DNA of 45,324 nt from positions 1-45,324 of the forward strand of contig JAKISP010000034.1 of the NCBI GenBank assembly GCA_021648525.1. Reading direction: 5' to 3'. The translations under genes and the position numbers were made by a program. Positions 1 to 11,100 of the stretch are shown piece by piece. The notes below the pieces were generated by a model. That model saw only the letters and a program-made list of their open reading frames with translations. It made no database searches and had not been told where the DNA came from. Position 1 is the stretch's first letter; every line of letters begins with the position of its first letter. This stretch comes from Gammaproteobacteria bacterium. GTDB lineage: Bacteria > Pseudomonadota > Gammaproteobacteria > SZUA-140.

Positions 1-643
1 TCAAAATAGACCTTGATCTCACTGCCCGAACGACTGATGACAATGCGGTGATACAAGTTGTCTGTTAACCAGTCACTGCTGGCCTCCTTCGGTAACGCCG
101 TGCGATTGCCGTCAATGACCTTGAACAACTGCGTAGCGCTTTGTTGATTGTTGAACATGGCAAAATAGTAGTTGTTCGCATTCTGGAAACCGAACACCAC
201 CGCATAGTCCGCCAGAGCGTTGCTGTCAACGTCATCCCCTAGGCGTGCTCTTGCAGTAAAGGTAAAGTCGCCATATGCTCCTGAAAGCAGCGAGTATTCG
301 CCCAGCTGACGCTCCAAGCCCTGGGAAAAAGCAGTGGTGTTGAGCCAGTAAACGTAATTGCCTTCATCAAGGACAACTTCCCAGCGGCTTTCAGTGAGTG
401 GTGTCCAGCCATCGGCGCTGCCATCTTCAAAATTATCCACACTGCGGTAGGTGAAGTTGATGCTGCTCTGGGCGGCGATCGTGTTGGGGGTTTGCGCCAG
501 ATCCTGCACGCTGCTGACCGAGACGGTGTAGTTGGTATCCGGGGTCAGTTCGCTGAGCGTGAGGCTGATGGTGCGGCCATCGTCACTCAGGCTGGCATTC
601 GTCACGGTAATGCCAAGACTCAGTTGGTAGTTGCTAATGGTTT
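1..643. repeat. Near-identical intragenic repeat, copy A (pairs with 2772-3414)
   Basis: The bases align without gaps to 2772-3414 at an offset of 2771. I count about 12 mismatches by eye in 643 bases, and the first 248 bases are identical. Identity falls abruptly beyond about 643. The repeat encodes the concanavalin-like domain and part of the preceding Big/Fn3-like domain in both proteins. Copy A touches the window edge, so the repeat may be longer. Confidence 0.95.
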
Positions 644-2240
644 CCGCGCTGGCAGAGCTGACCGCTTCGCTAAAACGGATATCCACGCGAGTACTACTGG
701 CCGCCGTCGAGAGCAGAGTCGGTGCGGTGGTGTCGGATAAAACGGTTAATTCAGCACTCATGCTGATGTCGCTTCCAAGGCTGTTGCTGACTTTAACGTA
801 ATAGGTGCTGCCACTGTCTGATGCGCTGACACCCGTGACGGTGACACGGCTACTGTCGGTATCGGCAATTTCAATAGTGCCGTTGCTGTCGGTGCGAGAC
901 CATTGGTAGACCAAGGGGCCGCTACCCGCAGCAACAACGTTAAAGGCCGCTTCTTCACCCTCTACTACCGTAACATCATCCGGGTGCGTCAGAATACTGG
1001 GAACAGTGGGAACCCCCGGCGAATGTCGGTACAGATGCACTCGACAATCATTGTCACGTCTAACCGAGGCGATGAAGATAACACCATGCTCATAGAGCGG
1101 TACTGCAACCGAGTCCATCGCACAATAGAGGCTGGAAAGCCGTTGCTCCCCCGTCTGCCCCCAAGTGTTGGTGTCGAGATTAAACTCCCAAATCGGGAGT
1201 TTTTCATTGGTTTGAGAGCACTCTCTATCATTGGGTTTTCCCTGGAATACCACCAAATTACCCGTATTGGGATCTATGGTTTGTATGGGGCCGGCACCCG
1301 TTTGCCCAAGAAAAGTCGGCGGATCCGCTAATCGGGTCACAACCTTGTTGCTATCCAGCATGTAGAACCGTCGCAACTCATCAACTTCTGGGGTTGGATC
1401 CGGTATCTCGCCGCCAGCGGAATAATTGAAGCCGCCACCGAAAAACATCACTCCACGATCCTGATTGTATTCACTGAAATGAGAAATCCCACCAAATGGT
1501 GCATCACTAAGGGTGACAGGGCTTTCCCAAGACTCTATTTCTGGGTTATAAAGAGCATACCTAGTCTCTCTTGGTCGCAATTTATCAACAAGTCCATCAA
1601 AAAACACCATTCGGTCAAGTTCAGGAAAAAACTCAAGTGCACTAAACTGCCCGGAGTTTATAGGTGCATTATCTAGCTGCTGCCATACACCCGTAGACAA
1701 GTCCATTCGCCATACTAAACGAGACTGGCCTATCCGTGACCAGTAATAGTGTCCGCGTGAAACATCAATAGCAGCATTATCATAACCGTGAGCACCCACA
1801 CCAAAAGGTGGCAGCTCCAAAATCGTCCAAGTATTGTGCTCCTCTGAGTACTTGACAAACCCTTGATCCCATCTGGCATAAGGCCTTCTCGTGCCCAGGA
1901 TATAAATCTCTCGACCTGCTGGGTACCACAGAGCTTCATCTGAAAACTCAAGAATATTGCCATAGTAGTCCAGCCTCCCTGGCGCATAAGGGGTCCAGAC
2001 ATCGGTATAGTTATGGTCATGCTCATGATCATGATCCAGAACCCGAAGCAGAGTCGGCGTCAGTGTCGGCAAAGGTTGCACCATCGCATCACAGGTGCTC
2101 ACTGATCCACTTATTGGGAGTTCTACAAATTCGCCTGGCAAAAGATTCTTAGCAAGCTCACTCAGAACACTGGCAGGTGAGGATATTGGCGTTAACATTA
2201 GCAGAAAACCCAACCCATAAGCCTTTAATTGTATCATCAT
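1..2240 (-). CDS. Exported Kelch/beta-propeller protein with Ig-like and concanavalin-like domains (3' end cut by window edge)
   Basis: The frame stays open for 746 codons from the ATG at 2240 to the left edge, so the C-terminus is missing. A signal peptide covers about residues 1-24. A His/Asp-rich patch follows (DHDHEHDHN, 69-77). Residues of about 80-330 hold Kelch-like repeats with blades of the form WxFNLxTNTW, MDLSTGVW and YNPEIESW. An Ig-like domain, a Big/Fn3-like domain and a concanavalin-like (LamG/DUF1080-type) domain come next. The start overlaps the stop of the preceding lyase-like gene as ATGA. It has a strong GGAGG Shine-Dalgarno nine bases upstream, so the two are translationally coupled. 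No catalytic residues of galactose oxidase were recognised, so a carbohydrate-binding or carbohydrate-oxidising role is only inferred from its neighbours. The C-terminal cassette is nearly identical in DNA to that of the gene upstream. Confidence 0.85.
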   Translation of the reverse strand, partial: MMIQLKAYGLGFLLMLTPISSPASVLSELAKNLLPGEFVELPISGSVSTCDAMVQPLPTLTPTLLRVLDHDHEHDHNYTDVWTPYAPGRLDYYGNILEFSDEALWYPAGREIYILGTRRPYARWDQGFVKYSEEHNTWTILELPPFGVGAHGYDNAAIDVSRGHYYWSRIGQSRLVWRMDLSTGVWQQLDNAPINSGQFSALEFFPELDRMVFFDGLVDKLRPRETRYALYNPEIESWESPVTLSDAPFGGISHFSEYNQDRGVMFFGGGFNYSAGGEIPDPTPEVDELRRFYMLDSNKVVTRLADPPTFLGQTGAGPIQTIDPNTGNLVVFQGKPNDRECSQTNEKLPIWEFNLDTNTWGQTGEQRLSSLYCAMDSVAVPLYEHGVIFIASVRRDNDCRVHLYRHSPGVPTVPSILTHPDDVTVVEGEEAAFNVVAAGSGPLVYQWSRTDSNGTIEIADTDSSRVTVTGVSASDSGSTYYVKVSNSLGSDISMSAELTVLSDTTAPTLLSTAASSTRVDIRFSEAVSSASAETISNYQLSLGITVTNASLSDDGRTISLTLSELTPDTNYTVSVSSVQDLAQTPNTIAAQSSINFTYRSVDNFEDGSADGWTPLTESRWEVVLDEGNYVYWLNTTAFSQGLERQLGEYSLLSGAYGDFTFTARARLGDDVDSNALADYAVVFGFQNANNYYFAMFNNQQSATQLFKVIDGNRTALPKEASSDWLTDNLYHRIVISRSGSEIKVYF

Positions 2241-4993
2241 CTGTTTACACCTCCACTGCGACGAAACCGAAAAACCAATAACATGAAAAGAAGACTGCCA
2301 CTCAGCAGCCCAAAAACACCTCCACCACCACTATTATCAGAAGCAACACTACTAGAGCCACTGTTGTCAGCAGCGCTATTATCGCTTGCCGCCGCAGTGA
2401 CATTCACCGTACGCACCACTTGCGTCGCTGCATTCCCCGCTGCGTCCATCACGTTGTATGTCACGCTGTAATTGCCAATGGTAGCGGTATCCACCGCTGT
2501 AGCATCAATCACTATGCTGCTGATATCAACATCCATATTATCCATCGCAGTGGCACCCAGTTCGGCATAGTTCCCACCCATGGTGATGATTTGAGGGTCA
2601 GCGCCAAGCAGCGTAATCACCGGCGCAGTGGTATCTGGATCCGGGGTGTCGGGCAGATCAACGGCACCCGTCACGCTCACATCATCAAAATAGGCGGAGT
2701 CATTGTAACTACCAACACCCACCCGACCTGCCCCCAGACTGCTGTCGGTCGCGCTCAAAATCAGGGTGCCGTCAAAATAGACCTTGATCTCACTGCCCGA
2801 ACGACTGATGACAATGCGGTGATACAAGTTGTCTGTTAACCAGTCACTGCTGGCCTCCTTCGGTAACGCCGTGCGATTGCCGTCAATGACCTTGAACAAC
2901 TGCGTAGCGCTTTGTTGATTGTTGAACATGGCAAAATAGTAGTTGTTCGCATTCTGGAAACCGAACACCACCGCATAGTCCGCCAGAGCGTTGCTGTCAA
3001 CGTCATCCCCTAGGCGTGCCCTTGCAGTAAAGGTAAAGTCGCCATATGCTCCTGAAAGCAGCGAGTATTCGCCCAGCTGACGCTCCAAGCCCTGGGGAAA
3101 TTCAGTGGTGTTGAGCCAGTAAACGTAATTGCCTTCATCAAGGACAACTTCCCAGCGGCTTTCAGTGAGTGGTGTCCAGCCATCGGCATTGCCATCCTCA
3201 AAACCGTCGGCACTGCGGTAGGTGAAGTTGATGCTGCTCTGGGCGGCGATCGTGTTGGGGGTTTGCGCCAGATCCTGCACGCTGCTGACCGAGACGGTGT
3301 AGTTGGTATCCGGGGTCAGTTCGCTGAGCGTGAGGCTGATGGTGCGGCCATCGTCACTCAGGCTGGCATTCGTCACGGTAATGCCAAGACTCAGTTGGTA
3401 GTTGCTAATGGTTTCTGCACTGCCAGGACTGACCGCTTCGCTGAAGCGAATGCCCACGCGGGTCTCACTGACTGCAACGGCTGACACCAGGGTGGGCGCT
3501 TGAGTATCTGCGAGCACGGTTAATACCGCACCGCTGCTGCTGATGCTGCCGAGGTCGTTAGTGACATCAACGTTATAGGTGGCATTATCGGCCGGGGTCG
3601 TTGCCATTATCGTATAACTGGCATTGGTGGCATCTGCAATACTGGCGCCATTACGAAACCATTGATAGGCGAGTGTGGCGCTGCCTGAAGCCACAACACC
3701 AAAGGTGGCGTCCTCGCCTTCCGTTACCGTCACAGTACTGGGTTGTGTCACGATACTGGGCGGCACAGGGGTGAAACTCAGTTCAAACCGGTTGGCATGG
3801 GTGAGGGTGACAGCGCCCAGTGCCCATATATTCATGCCCATAGGGCGGCCCCAGCGCTCGACCACCTCCAAGTAGGCAGAATCTTCCCACACGGAGTAGG
3901 CCAGTTCGTAGGCACCTATTCCGTCAGTTGCAACAATGTCTCGTCCCTGCCCCCATGGCCACAAGTCGGGGTCTATCAAGTAAGGGGCATGAGTATCCAG
4001 TGCTAATTTCAGCCCCGCCCCAGTACTTGGGACGGTGTAGTTGTACAGATCCACGCCTTGCTGACGCGCAATTTCAGCTGTCATCGTCATGGCGTGAATT
4101 GCAAACATCGAGTACCCGAGCCCACCCCATTTACTATGGCTGGTGCTACGATCATGGGTACTACTGCTACGTTCATATTCCTGGGTCATAAGACCCGCAT
4201 TCACGCTATATTCATTCACAATCTGACCCGGAATCGCATTTCGAAAATTCTGAAAAGCGGCATCCATAAGCACTTGGTCATTCGTAAACGCGCCAGCGAC
4301 ACTGAGAAAGGCGTTTCTCCAATTTTCAAAGTTATTATTCGACGGACTGAGAGAAATAGCACTTTCGCCAAAGGCCTGCACCCAGGCCTTGAACGCTGTT
4401 TTTTCCGCTAAATCCCATCCAGGGTAGTTCCAGGCCAAGTCTACGCCATAAATGACACCGCTCATTGTCGGGAAGAGTTCAATGCGATCCTGGTTAGCGT
4501 AAATTCTGGGAATCATCCCCGTTATCGGGTCGGTGGCCCAAATACGCACTAGTTCAACAAGTCTCTCAGCATATTTTGCATCACCACTAAAAGCATAAGC
4601 CATACCTAGATCACGTATTGCTATTCCCACCGGGCGCGCAGCTTCAACAGCATCATATTGATTTGGGGTACCAGTAGGAGAAGGCATTGTACAAAACGCC
4701 CTGACCGGAACCGAGCACCGGTTCACGCCGCCAAAAATCACACTAAAATCACGATCATCCTGTAACACGGAGTCTGCCTGAATGAGTAACTGATCATAAG
4801 CGCTTTTCCAGGGCTCCAGGTTTTTTGCTATCTTAGCCTTGATCGCGGCCAGTTCATCTGGATTTATCAGGGTACTGGGATGCGCTTGCTCATGTGCAAT
4901 CGCCGTCGTAATGCTGCCCGCTAAAAAAATATTGATCAACAGGAATGCTAACTTTCCTTTTTTTGAGGAGAGCATGCTTTTATTGGTTTTCAT
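2237..4993 (-). CDS. Exported alginate-lyase-fold protein with Ig, Big/Fn3, concanavalin-like and DUF5011 domains and a GlyGly-CTERM-like tail
   Basis: 918 residues. A signal peptide ends near residue 33. Residues of about 38-400 match the alpha-helical alginate lyase family (Pfam Alginate_lyase, PL5-like): an NNFENWR motif at 220-226, a later Y-S-M-F-A-I-H-A helix and a conserved WGRPM segment. Accessory domains follow: Ig-like (about 410-495), Big/Fn3-like (498-594), concanavalin-like (597-776) and a DUF5011-type Ig fold (788-866). The tail has a Ser/Asn/Gly linker, GGGG (889-892), a hydrophobic segment and FRFRR, which is typical of GlyGly-CTERM proteins that rhombosortase processes after type II secretion. 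The gene overlaps the stop of the upstream lyase-like gene by 14 bases. The ATG at 4993 has a GGGGG-type ribosome site; the ATG at 4975 has none. Substrate is inferred as a uronate polysaccharide and is untested. Confidence 0.85.
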   Translation of the reverse strand: MKTNKSMLSSKKGKLAFLLINIFLAGSITTAIAHEQAHPSTLINPDELAAIKAKIAKNLEPWKSAYDQLLIQADSVLQDDRDFSVIFGGVNRCSVPVRAFCTMPSPTGTPNQYDAVEAARPVGIAIRDLGMAYAFSGDAKYAERLVELVRIWATDPITGMIPRIYANQDRIELFPTMSGVIYGVDLAWNYPGWDLAEKTAFKAWVQAFGESAISLSPSNNNFENWRNAFLSVAGAFTNDQVLMDAAFQNFRNAIPGQIVNEYSVNAGLMTQEYERSSSTHDRSTSHSKWGGLGYSMFAIHAMTMTAEIARQQGVDLYNYTVPSTGAGLKLALDTHAPYLIDPDLWPWGQGRDIVATDGIGAYELAYSVWEDSAYLEVVERWGRPMGMNIWALGAVTLTHANRFELSFTPVPPSIVTQPSTVTVTEGEDATFGVVASGSATLAYQWFRNGASIADATNASYTIMATTPADNATYNVDVTNDLGSISSSGAVLTVLADTQAPTLVSAVAVSETRVGIRFSEAVSPGSAETISNYQLSLGITVTNASLSDDGRTISLTLSELTPDTNYTVSVSSVQDLAQTPNTIAAQSSINFTYRSADGFEDGNADGWTPLTESRWEVVLDEGNYVYWLNTTEFPQGLERQLGEYSLLSGAYGDFTFTARARLGDDVDSNALADYAVVFGFQNANNYYFAMFNNQQSATQLFKVIDGNRTALPKEASSDWLTDNLYHRIVISRSGSEIKVYFDGTLILSATDSSLGAGRVGVGSYNDSAYFDDVSVTGAVDLPDTPDPDTTAPVITLLGADPQIITMGGNYAELGATAMDNMDVDISSIVIDATAVDTATIGNYSVTYNVMDAAGNAATQVVRTVNVTAAASDNSAADNSGSSSVASDNSGGGGVFGLLSGSLLFMLLVFRFRRSGGVNR
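2772..3414. repeat. Near-identical intragenic repeat, copy B (pairs with 1-643)
   Basis: This is the second copy of the repeat described at 1-643, inside the 918-residue lyase-like gene. The mismatches cluster in two short patches (about 3090-3105 and 3185-3215), the pattern expected of partial gene conversion. A third, clearly older copy of the same protein cassette lies at about 5745-6480 in the next gene. It is similar mainly at protein level. Confidence 0.95.
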
Positions 4994-7900
4994 GACGCCC
5001 CCAAATTTCAGGTTTTATATCGAACAGATTCACTGGCGTGACAGATGCCCTCCCTGGTTTTTTGCTGTAACGACGAAACCGAAAAACCAATAACATGAAA
5101 AGAAGACTGCCGCTCAGCAGTCCAAAAACACCACCGCCACTATTATCAGCAGCGGCGCGACTAGAACCACTATTGTCAGCAGCACTGTTAGCCACCGCCG
5201 CAACAACCGTCACTGTGCGAATCATTTCCGCCGCTGCATTTCCCGCTGCGTCCATGACGTTGTATGTCACAACGTATGAGCCTGCAGTAGAGGTATCAAC
5301 GGCCGAGTAGTCCGCCTGGATTCTCGCGGTGATACCATCATCTATATCGATATTGTCGCTGGCCGTTGCACCTAAGTCGCTGTAAGACGTGCCCACCGGA
5401 ATCGTTTGTGAACCAGGGCCTATCAGCGTGATGACCGGTGGCGTGGTGTCAACCACGGTGACGGCAACAACATTCACCGTACGCACCACTTCTGTGGCGG
5501 TATTCCCCTCTGCGTCCATGACGTTGTATGTCACAACGTATATGCCAACGGTGGCAGTATCAACCGCAGAGTAGTCATGCAGGATATTCCCGCTGATATC
5601 GTCACCCTGATTGTTATTCGCACTGGCGCCTAAGTCGCGGTAAGGGTCTCCCACTGTGAGCTCCTGTGAAGCAGGGCCTATCAGCGTGATGACCGGTGGC
5701 GGGGTGGCGGGTGTTATTGAGGCGACGCCTCCTACGCTCACATCATCAAAATAGGCAGCGTCGTTGTAACTGCCCACACCCACCTGGCCGACACCCCGGC
5801 GGTTGTCGTTGGCACTTAGCATCAGGCTGCCATCAAAGTACACGCTGATTGCGCTTCCCGCCCGGCTAACTTCAATGCGGTGATAGGCGTCGTCGCTGGG
5901 GCCGTTAATGTTGGCCGTCGCCAAGGTGGTTCTGCTGCCGCTTTCAACTTTAAACAGTTGTGTCGCGTTTTTCTGGTTGTTGAACATCATGTAGTAATAG
6001 TTCTTCTCATCCTCGAACCCGAACACCACCGCGTAATCGGCAAGGGCATTATCGCTCACGTCGTCACCCAGCTTCGCTTGTGCGGTAAAAGTGAAATCAC
6101 CATAACTTCCTGGCAGTAAAGAATATTCACCCAAACGGCCGGTGGGGAGGCTGTCAAAGCCAGAGGTATTGAGCCAGTAAACGTAATTGCCTCCATCAAG
6201 GACAACTTCCCAGCGGCTTTCAGTGAGCGGGACCCAGCCATCCGCATTGCCATCGTCAAAACCGTCGGCACTGCGGTAGGTGAAGTTGACGCTGCTCTGG
6301 GCATCAATGGTGTTGGGGGTTGCCGCCCGGTCCGGCACGTTACTGACCGACACGTTATAGCTGGTGTCCGTGGCCAGCTGACTGACAGTGAGGCTAACCG
6401 TGCGGCCATCGCCGCTCAGGCTGGCGCCGGTCACGGCTATCCCAAGGTCAATTTGATAGTTGCCACTGCTTTCGGCACTGCTGGCGCTGACGGGCTCGCT
6501 AAAACGGATATCCACGCGGGTGTCGCTGGCCGCAACAGCTGAGAGCAGGGTCGGGGCGGTGGTGTCTGGCGATACGGCCAATACGGCACCATCGCTACTG
6601 ATACTGCCCTGGTCGTTAGTGATATAGCAGTGATAGGTGCCGCTGTCTGACGAACTCGCCGCTATCACCGTGTAGCTGGCGCTGGTGGCACCGGGAATTT
6701 CGGTATTATCGCGGAACCATTGGTAGACCAGAGTGGCGCTTCCGGTGGCAACCACACTAAAAGTGGCATCTGCGCCTTCCGTTACCGTAATGGCATCAGG
6801 TTGCGTCACAAGGCTGGGTGGTGTAGGGGTAAAATTCAGAGAAAACATATTCCCGTGGGTGAGGGTATTGATGCCCATTACCCGAATTTCGTCCATGGGG
6901 CGTCCCCAGCGGTTAATGGCCTCAAGATAAATGGGATCTTGATAGTAAGAATAAGCCAATTCAAACAATGCCATATTATCATCCTGACTAATCAGGACAG
7001 ATTGCTCATAGTTATATGGTGGCTCTACCCAACTTTCAGGGTCAATGGCAAAAGGGGCCATAAAACTCAGCGCCAATTTCAGACTCCTTTCGCCAGCAGC
7101 TTCATAGTCATAAAGATTGACCCCATGGTGGCGCATGATCTCCGCACCTTGAATCATGGCATTGATCGCATATAGCGAATAATCCAGGCCCTGGGATCTC
7201 TCTACCTCCTGAATCATGAGCCCGGGACGGTCACTGCTAGCGCGCGTCATCTGAACAGAAACCAGATATTTCCACGCTGATTCCACATAATCCAACAAAC
7301 CTTGATCATCCAACAAACTACCGGCTGACGCGATTAGCACATTTCGCCAGTTGGCAAAATTGTTCACATTCGTTGAGGTGCCGTTGGAGGATATGATGGC
7401 GCTGATTTGCTGGGTTCTGGTCAAATCGGCTATCTTTTTCACCCAAGCTCGAAAACTTTCTTTTTCACTACCGACCCAGCCGCCCTCGCCATCATAGTTC
7501 CAGATCAAATCTGCACCATAAAAATAACCGGGCAGGGTGATAAAGAGTTCAATACGCATAGCGGTATCATCTGCCGCCATTCGAGTTTCTGGATCCACCG
7601 ACCAAACTCGAATTAATTCAATGGCTTTATTGGCATATTTTGCCTCACCAGTAAAGACATAACCCAAGCCCAAATCCCGCACCGCATTGCCGAGTGCAAT
7701 GGCCGACAGATAATCCCCCCGATCTTGTGCGCTATTGAGTGCACCAACGCGACAGTCAGGGAGGTTTCCATCAACTTCAACCCATCCACAACGAGGGTTT
7801 TCAGTATAATACTGCCTACTGGTTCTTCCTTCATAAGTCACACTCAACGGTGATTGAGTTAGCGCTGCATTGGCCGCGTCCATCACCTTGCTATGGGCAC

Positions 7901-8081
7901 TGGCCCAAGGTTCTTCTTCAGTCACAACCTTCTCTTTTATCGCATCAATCTCGGCTTGATTTAGATACATATTGGGGTGCGGGCCTGCCACGGCCACACC
8001 AACAGATAGCACAAAGGCGATTAATACCAACCCAGCCCAGAACATTATCCCAGAAAATTGCGCAATACTTTTTGCTTTCAT
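4980..8081 (-). CDS. Exported alginate-lyase-fold protein with Ig, Big/Fn3, concanavalin-like and two DUF5011 domains and a GlyGly-CTERM-like tail
   Basis: 1033 residues from the ATG at 8081, which follows GGAG at seven bases and begins a clear signal peptide (to about residue 32). The frame is open to 8213, but that would put 44 residues in front of the signal peptide. The lyase-fold region (about 35-412) shares the architecture of its downstream paralogue: NNFANWR at 240-246, YSLYAINA and WGRPM. Then come Ig-like (420-504), Big/Fn3-like (508-602), concanavalin-like (605-785) and two DUF5011-type domains (794-871 and 880-960). The tail has GGG (982-984), a hydrophobic segment and FRFRR (1000-1004). 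About 29 extra residues then run into the start of the next gene, which is odd for this sorting signal. It lies 68 bases downstream of the haem protein. Confidence 0.85.
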   Translation of the reverse strand: MKAKSIAQFSGIMFWAGLVLIAFVLSVGVAVAGPHPNMYLNQAEIDAIKEKVVTEEEPWASAHSKVMDAANAALTQSPLSVTYEGRTSRQYYTENPRCGWVEVDGNLPDCRVGALNSAQDRGDYLSAIALGNAVRDLGLGYVFTGEAKYANKAIELIRVWSVDPETRMAADDTAMRIELFITLPGYFYGADLIWNYDGEGGWVGSEKESFRAWVKKIADLTRTQQISAIISSNGTSTNVNNFANWRNVLIASAGSLLDDQGLLDYVESAWKYLVSVQMTRASSDRPGLMIQEVERSQGLDYSLYAINAMIQGAEIMRHHGVNLYDYEAAGERSLKLALSFMAPFAIDPESWVEPPYNYEQSVLISQDDNMALFELAYSYYQDPIYLEAINRWGRPMDEIRVMGINTLTHGNMFSLNFTPTPPSLVTQPDAITVTEGADATFSVVATGSATLVYQWFRDNTEIPGATSASYTVIAASSSDSGTYHCYITNDQGSISSDGAVLAVSPDTTAPTLLSAVAASDTRVDIRFSEPVSASSAESSGNYQIDLGIAVTGASLSGDGRTVSLTVSQLATDTSYNVSVSNVPDRAATPNTIDAQSSVNFTYRSADGFDDGNADGWVPLTESRWEVVLDGGNYVYWLNTSGFDSLPTGRLGEYSLLPGSYGDFTFTAQAKLGDDVSDNALADYAVVFGFEDEKNYYYMMFNNQKNATQLFKVESGSRTTLATANINGPSDDAYHRIEVSRAGSAISVYFDGSLMLSANDNRRGVGQVGVGSYNDAAYFDDVSVGGVASITPATPPPVITLIGPASQELTVGDPYRDLGASANNNQGDDISGNILHDYSAVDTATVGIYVVTYNVMDAEGNTATEVVRTVNVVAVTVVDTTPPVITLIGPGSQTIPVGTSYSDLGATASDNIDIDDGITARIQADYSAVDTSTAGSYVVTYNVMDAAGNAAAEMIRTVTVVAAVANSAADNSGSSRAAADNSGGGVFGLLSGSLLFMLLVFRFRRYSKKPGRASVTPVNLFDIKPEIWGRHENQ

Positions 8082-8149
8082 CGGATATCTCCGTGGTCGT
8101 AAATTCAATGAATAACATCTCGCCAAAAGAAACCAGCGATTGAACGGGT

Positions 8150-11100
8150 TCATACTTTTCTCTCTGTGCCGGTTAACACAGGGTGAGGATAATGGACGAA
8201 AGCTGAACCGCATTTCAATAACAGCAGAACTAATAGCGACAACATTCCAAAACCACCGCCACCACTTCCGCCGCCACTTCCACTATCAGTAGAATCGGCC
8301 GAGGCCAGGACTGTGACACTGGCAGTGCCGATGACAGAGAGTCCGCCCGAATCCGTGGCACGGAACTGAAAACTATCACTGCCGGAAAACCCGCCGTTGG
8401 GGGTATACACCAGCTGATTACCAATCACCTGTGCATTACCGTTCGAAGGTGACGAAAAAATGCTGATGACATGATTGTCGCCATCATCCGAATCAGTCAC
8501 CTGCGCAGACACACCCGCACTCTGCGTACCCTCATTGGTAGTGATGCTGGCACTGGCAGCGGTGGGGGCGCTATTACCAGGAGGCGGTCCCGCTAACACC
8601 GTAACATTGGCAGTACCCGTAACGGACAGCCCTCCCAGATCACTGGCGCTGAACTGAAAACTGTCATCGCCTACAAATCCGGCACTGGGGGTATACACCA
8701 GCTTATTACCAATCACCTCCGCGCTGCCGTTCGAAGGTAGTGAAACGATGCTGACGATATGAGCATCGCCAACATCCGGGTCGGTCACCAGTGCAAACAC
8801 CCCTGCGCTCTGAATATCTTCGTAGGTTGTAATAGTAGCGCTGGCAAAGGTCGGCGCGCGATTGGTGACGCTACTCCCGATCATGCGCAACAAGGCACGT
8901 CCCGTAACGGTTCTGCGGGTACGGTTGGCGGCTGTTTCACCAGGCCGCGTCCTGCTCCAACTACGGTCGGGCTTATCCCAGATTTCCAGGGTGATTTCGA
9001 TGCTGTCGGCATTGCCCTCGGTCACCGTAGTGGGCAAGAAAACGGTGATCGTATCCGGTGAGCCGGTTACCTCAGGTGTAATATCAACGCCATTGGCGGT
9101 TACGCTGAAACGGGTAAAATCAAGTGGTGAATCATCCCATAGTCCGACTAAAATACTGTTCACGCTAGAGCCACCCACGGGCGTGAGGGTCATCACCGGG
9201 CGCATCATGTCATTATGCACATTAACTTTAGGCGCGCCGATGTCCAGCCAGCGGGCAATCAGACGTTTCTCCGCCACCGGCATGTCGGAAACGTAGGCTA
9301 GATGCTCGCTCACCTTGGGCCAGATTTCCGGGTATTCCTTACCTCTTTCGTCCACCACGACACCACTGCCCGCTGGCGGTAGGCCTGTGATCGGGTCACG
9401 CCCGTCCAGACGCTCGCCATACAGAGCCCACACCAGCATGCTGGAACGCGCACTGTTGACGGAAATCCAGCGTGAAGGTGTACAACACTGATAGCGCAGG
9501 GTAATACGGTCCGTCCCTGCTTCGTCAATATCCGTCAGACCATCGCCCGGTTTAGACCTGAAGCTGATGGCCGTGCCATCCTCGCGAGTGTATTTATTCT
9601 TGGTGAGCAATTCATAGGCTCGCTTATTGCCGTCCAGGCGCAGGCCGGTGAGTTGCTGGGCGGGTTGTCCTTCTGCATGACAAGAAGCACAGCGGTTTTG
9701 CACAATCGCCGCAATATTGTTGTCCCAATCCACTGCGAAGGAGCGCCTAGCCATAACGCCAGCTTCTCCAGCATAGGTTTCCCGCGCACTGGCGACGGTG
9801 GGATAACCGTTGGCATCTTCTCCCTCAAACAACGGTGCACTGATGCCGGTGAAGTCGCCAAATTCACTGACATTGGTTTTGGCTCGCGAAGTAAAGGGAT
9901 CCATGCCCTCTCGAGTATGTACATGACAACCCGCGCAAAACTGCTGTTCGCCACGCGCAACGGAGCGCGAGGCAGTTTCGATATCCAGCGCCATGCCACG
10001 TTTGTCAATCGTTTGCATCAGGAACGGCGTATCGGCGGGAACCCGTACAATAAAGCTGGTATCCGGATTGCCTTGTTCGTCGACAGGTTCCACACCGTTG
10101 CCATCGGGTTTACGCACCGGATACTCACCCAGAATCCGCAGATGATGCCGTTGATAACCAGCCCATTTCTCTGCCCTGATGTAAGGCTCAAGATCTTCGG
10201 AGATCTGTGGCACGGGTATCAGGACGCGTATCCCAAAGATTTCATCATTATCAAAAATGGCTAGCTCAGCGCCGCTCACCGCAAGATTCATGTAGGTACG
10301 ACCCGACATTGCGCCGCCTCCATCCTTCATATTCCAGGGTGTGCCGTTAAGCGAAAGAGTTTCCCTGTCGTACATTGAAGCTGCACCGGTGAGACCGTAG
10401 GGCGCACCAGCAGGCAGACGTTGATCTTTGGTGCCATCGTTGCTAGTAGGCGGACGGGTATTATTGGGGTCCGGACGCGCAATGCCATAAATATCCTGAT
10501 AACTCACCACCGCACGCGCCATGATTTCATGGTACTCGGGGAAATCCACGACTACTTCGCCATCATCGGCGATATGCCCTATCTGGCGACTGCTATTGGG
10601 TTCCAGCGGCAACAACCAGATTCCGGCGTCCTTGCCGATGACTTTCATAACCGCCTCAAGTGTCGTATCACGAAACACTGAGGAATCTATTGTAGAAGAA
10701 CCGCCAATACTGTAGGTTGCCAGCAAATCATTATCCGGCGCCGCCGCAGGATGGGAGAATCGGCCGTTCATGGTCACGGTACGACCACCCACCGGATGCA
10801 CAAAATACTCCGAGGGATCGTATGGGGGCATCTGCGTATCACCCGAACCCGCCCTGGGTGTCAGGCGAAACTGCTTGGGGCGGGCAAACGGCACTAGGGA
10901 AGTGCCTGATCTCCAGGTATCCGGTAGCGAGGTGAGCACATCCCCGACCGTATTACCTTGATTAGTGCGATGCACAAAATCCGGCCCCGGAGGATCCACC
11001 GGAAAACGCTCCAGCGCCCCCAGCCCAATCTGCTGATGGGTGTAATACAGTGTAACGACAATGTCACCGTCCGACAGCTGGGTGAAATAGTGATACGACC

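Noticed and set aside
8082-8213. 44-residue N-terminal extension of the 1033-residue lyase-like protein
   Set aside because: It would place a basic segment before the signal peptide and overlap the upstream gene's end; the ATG at 8081 has GGAG and leads directly into the signal peptide.
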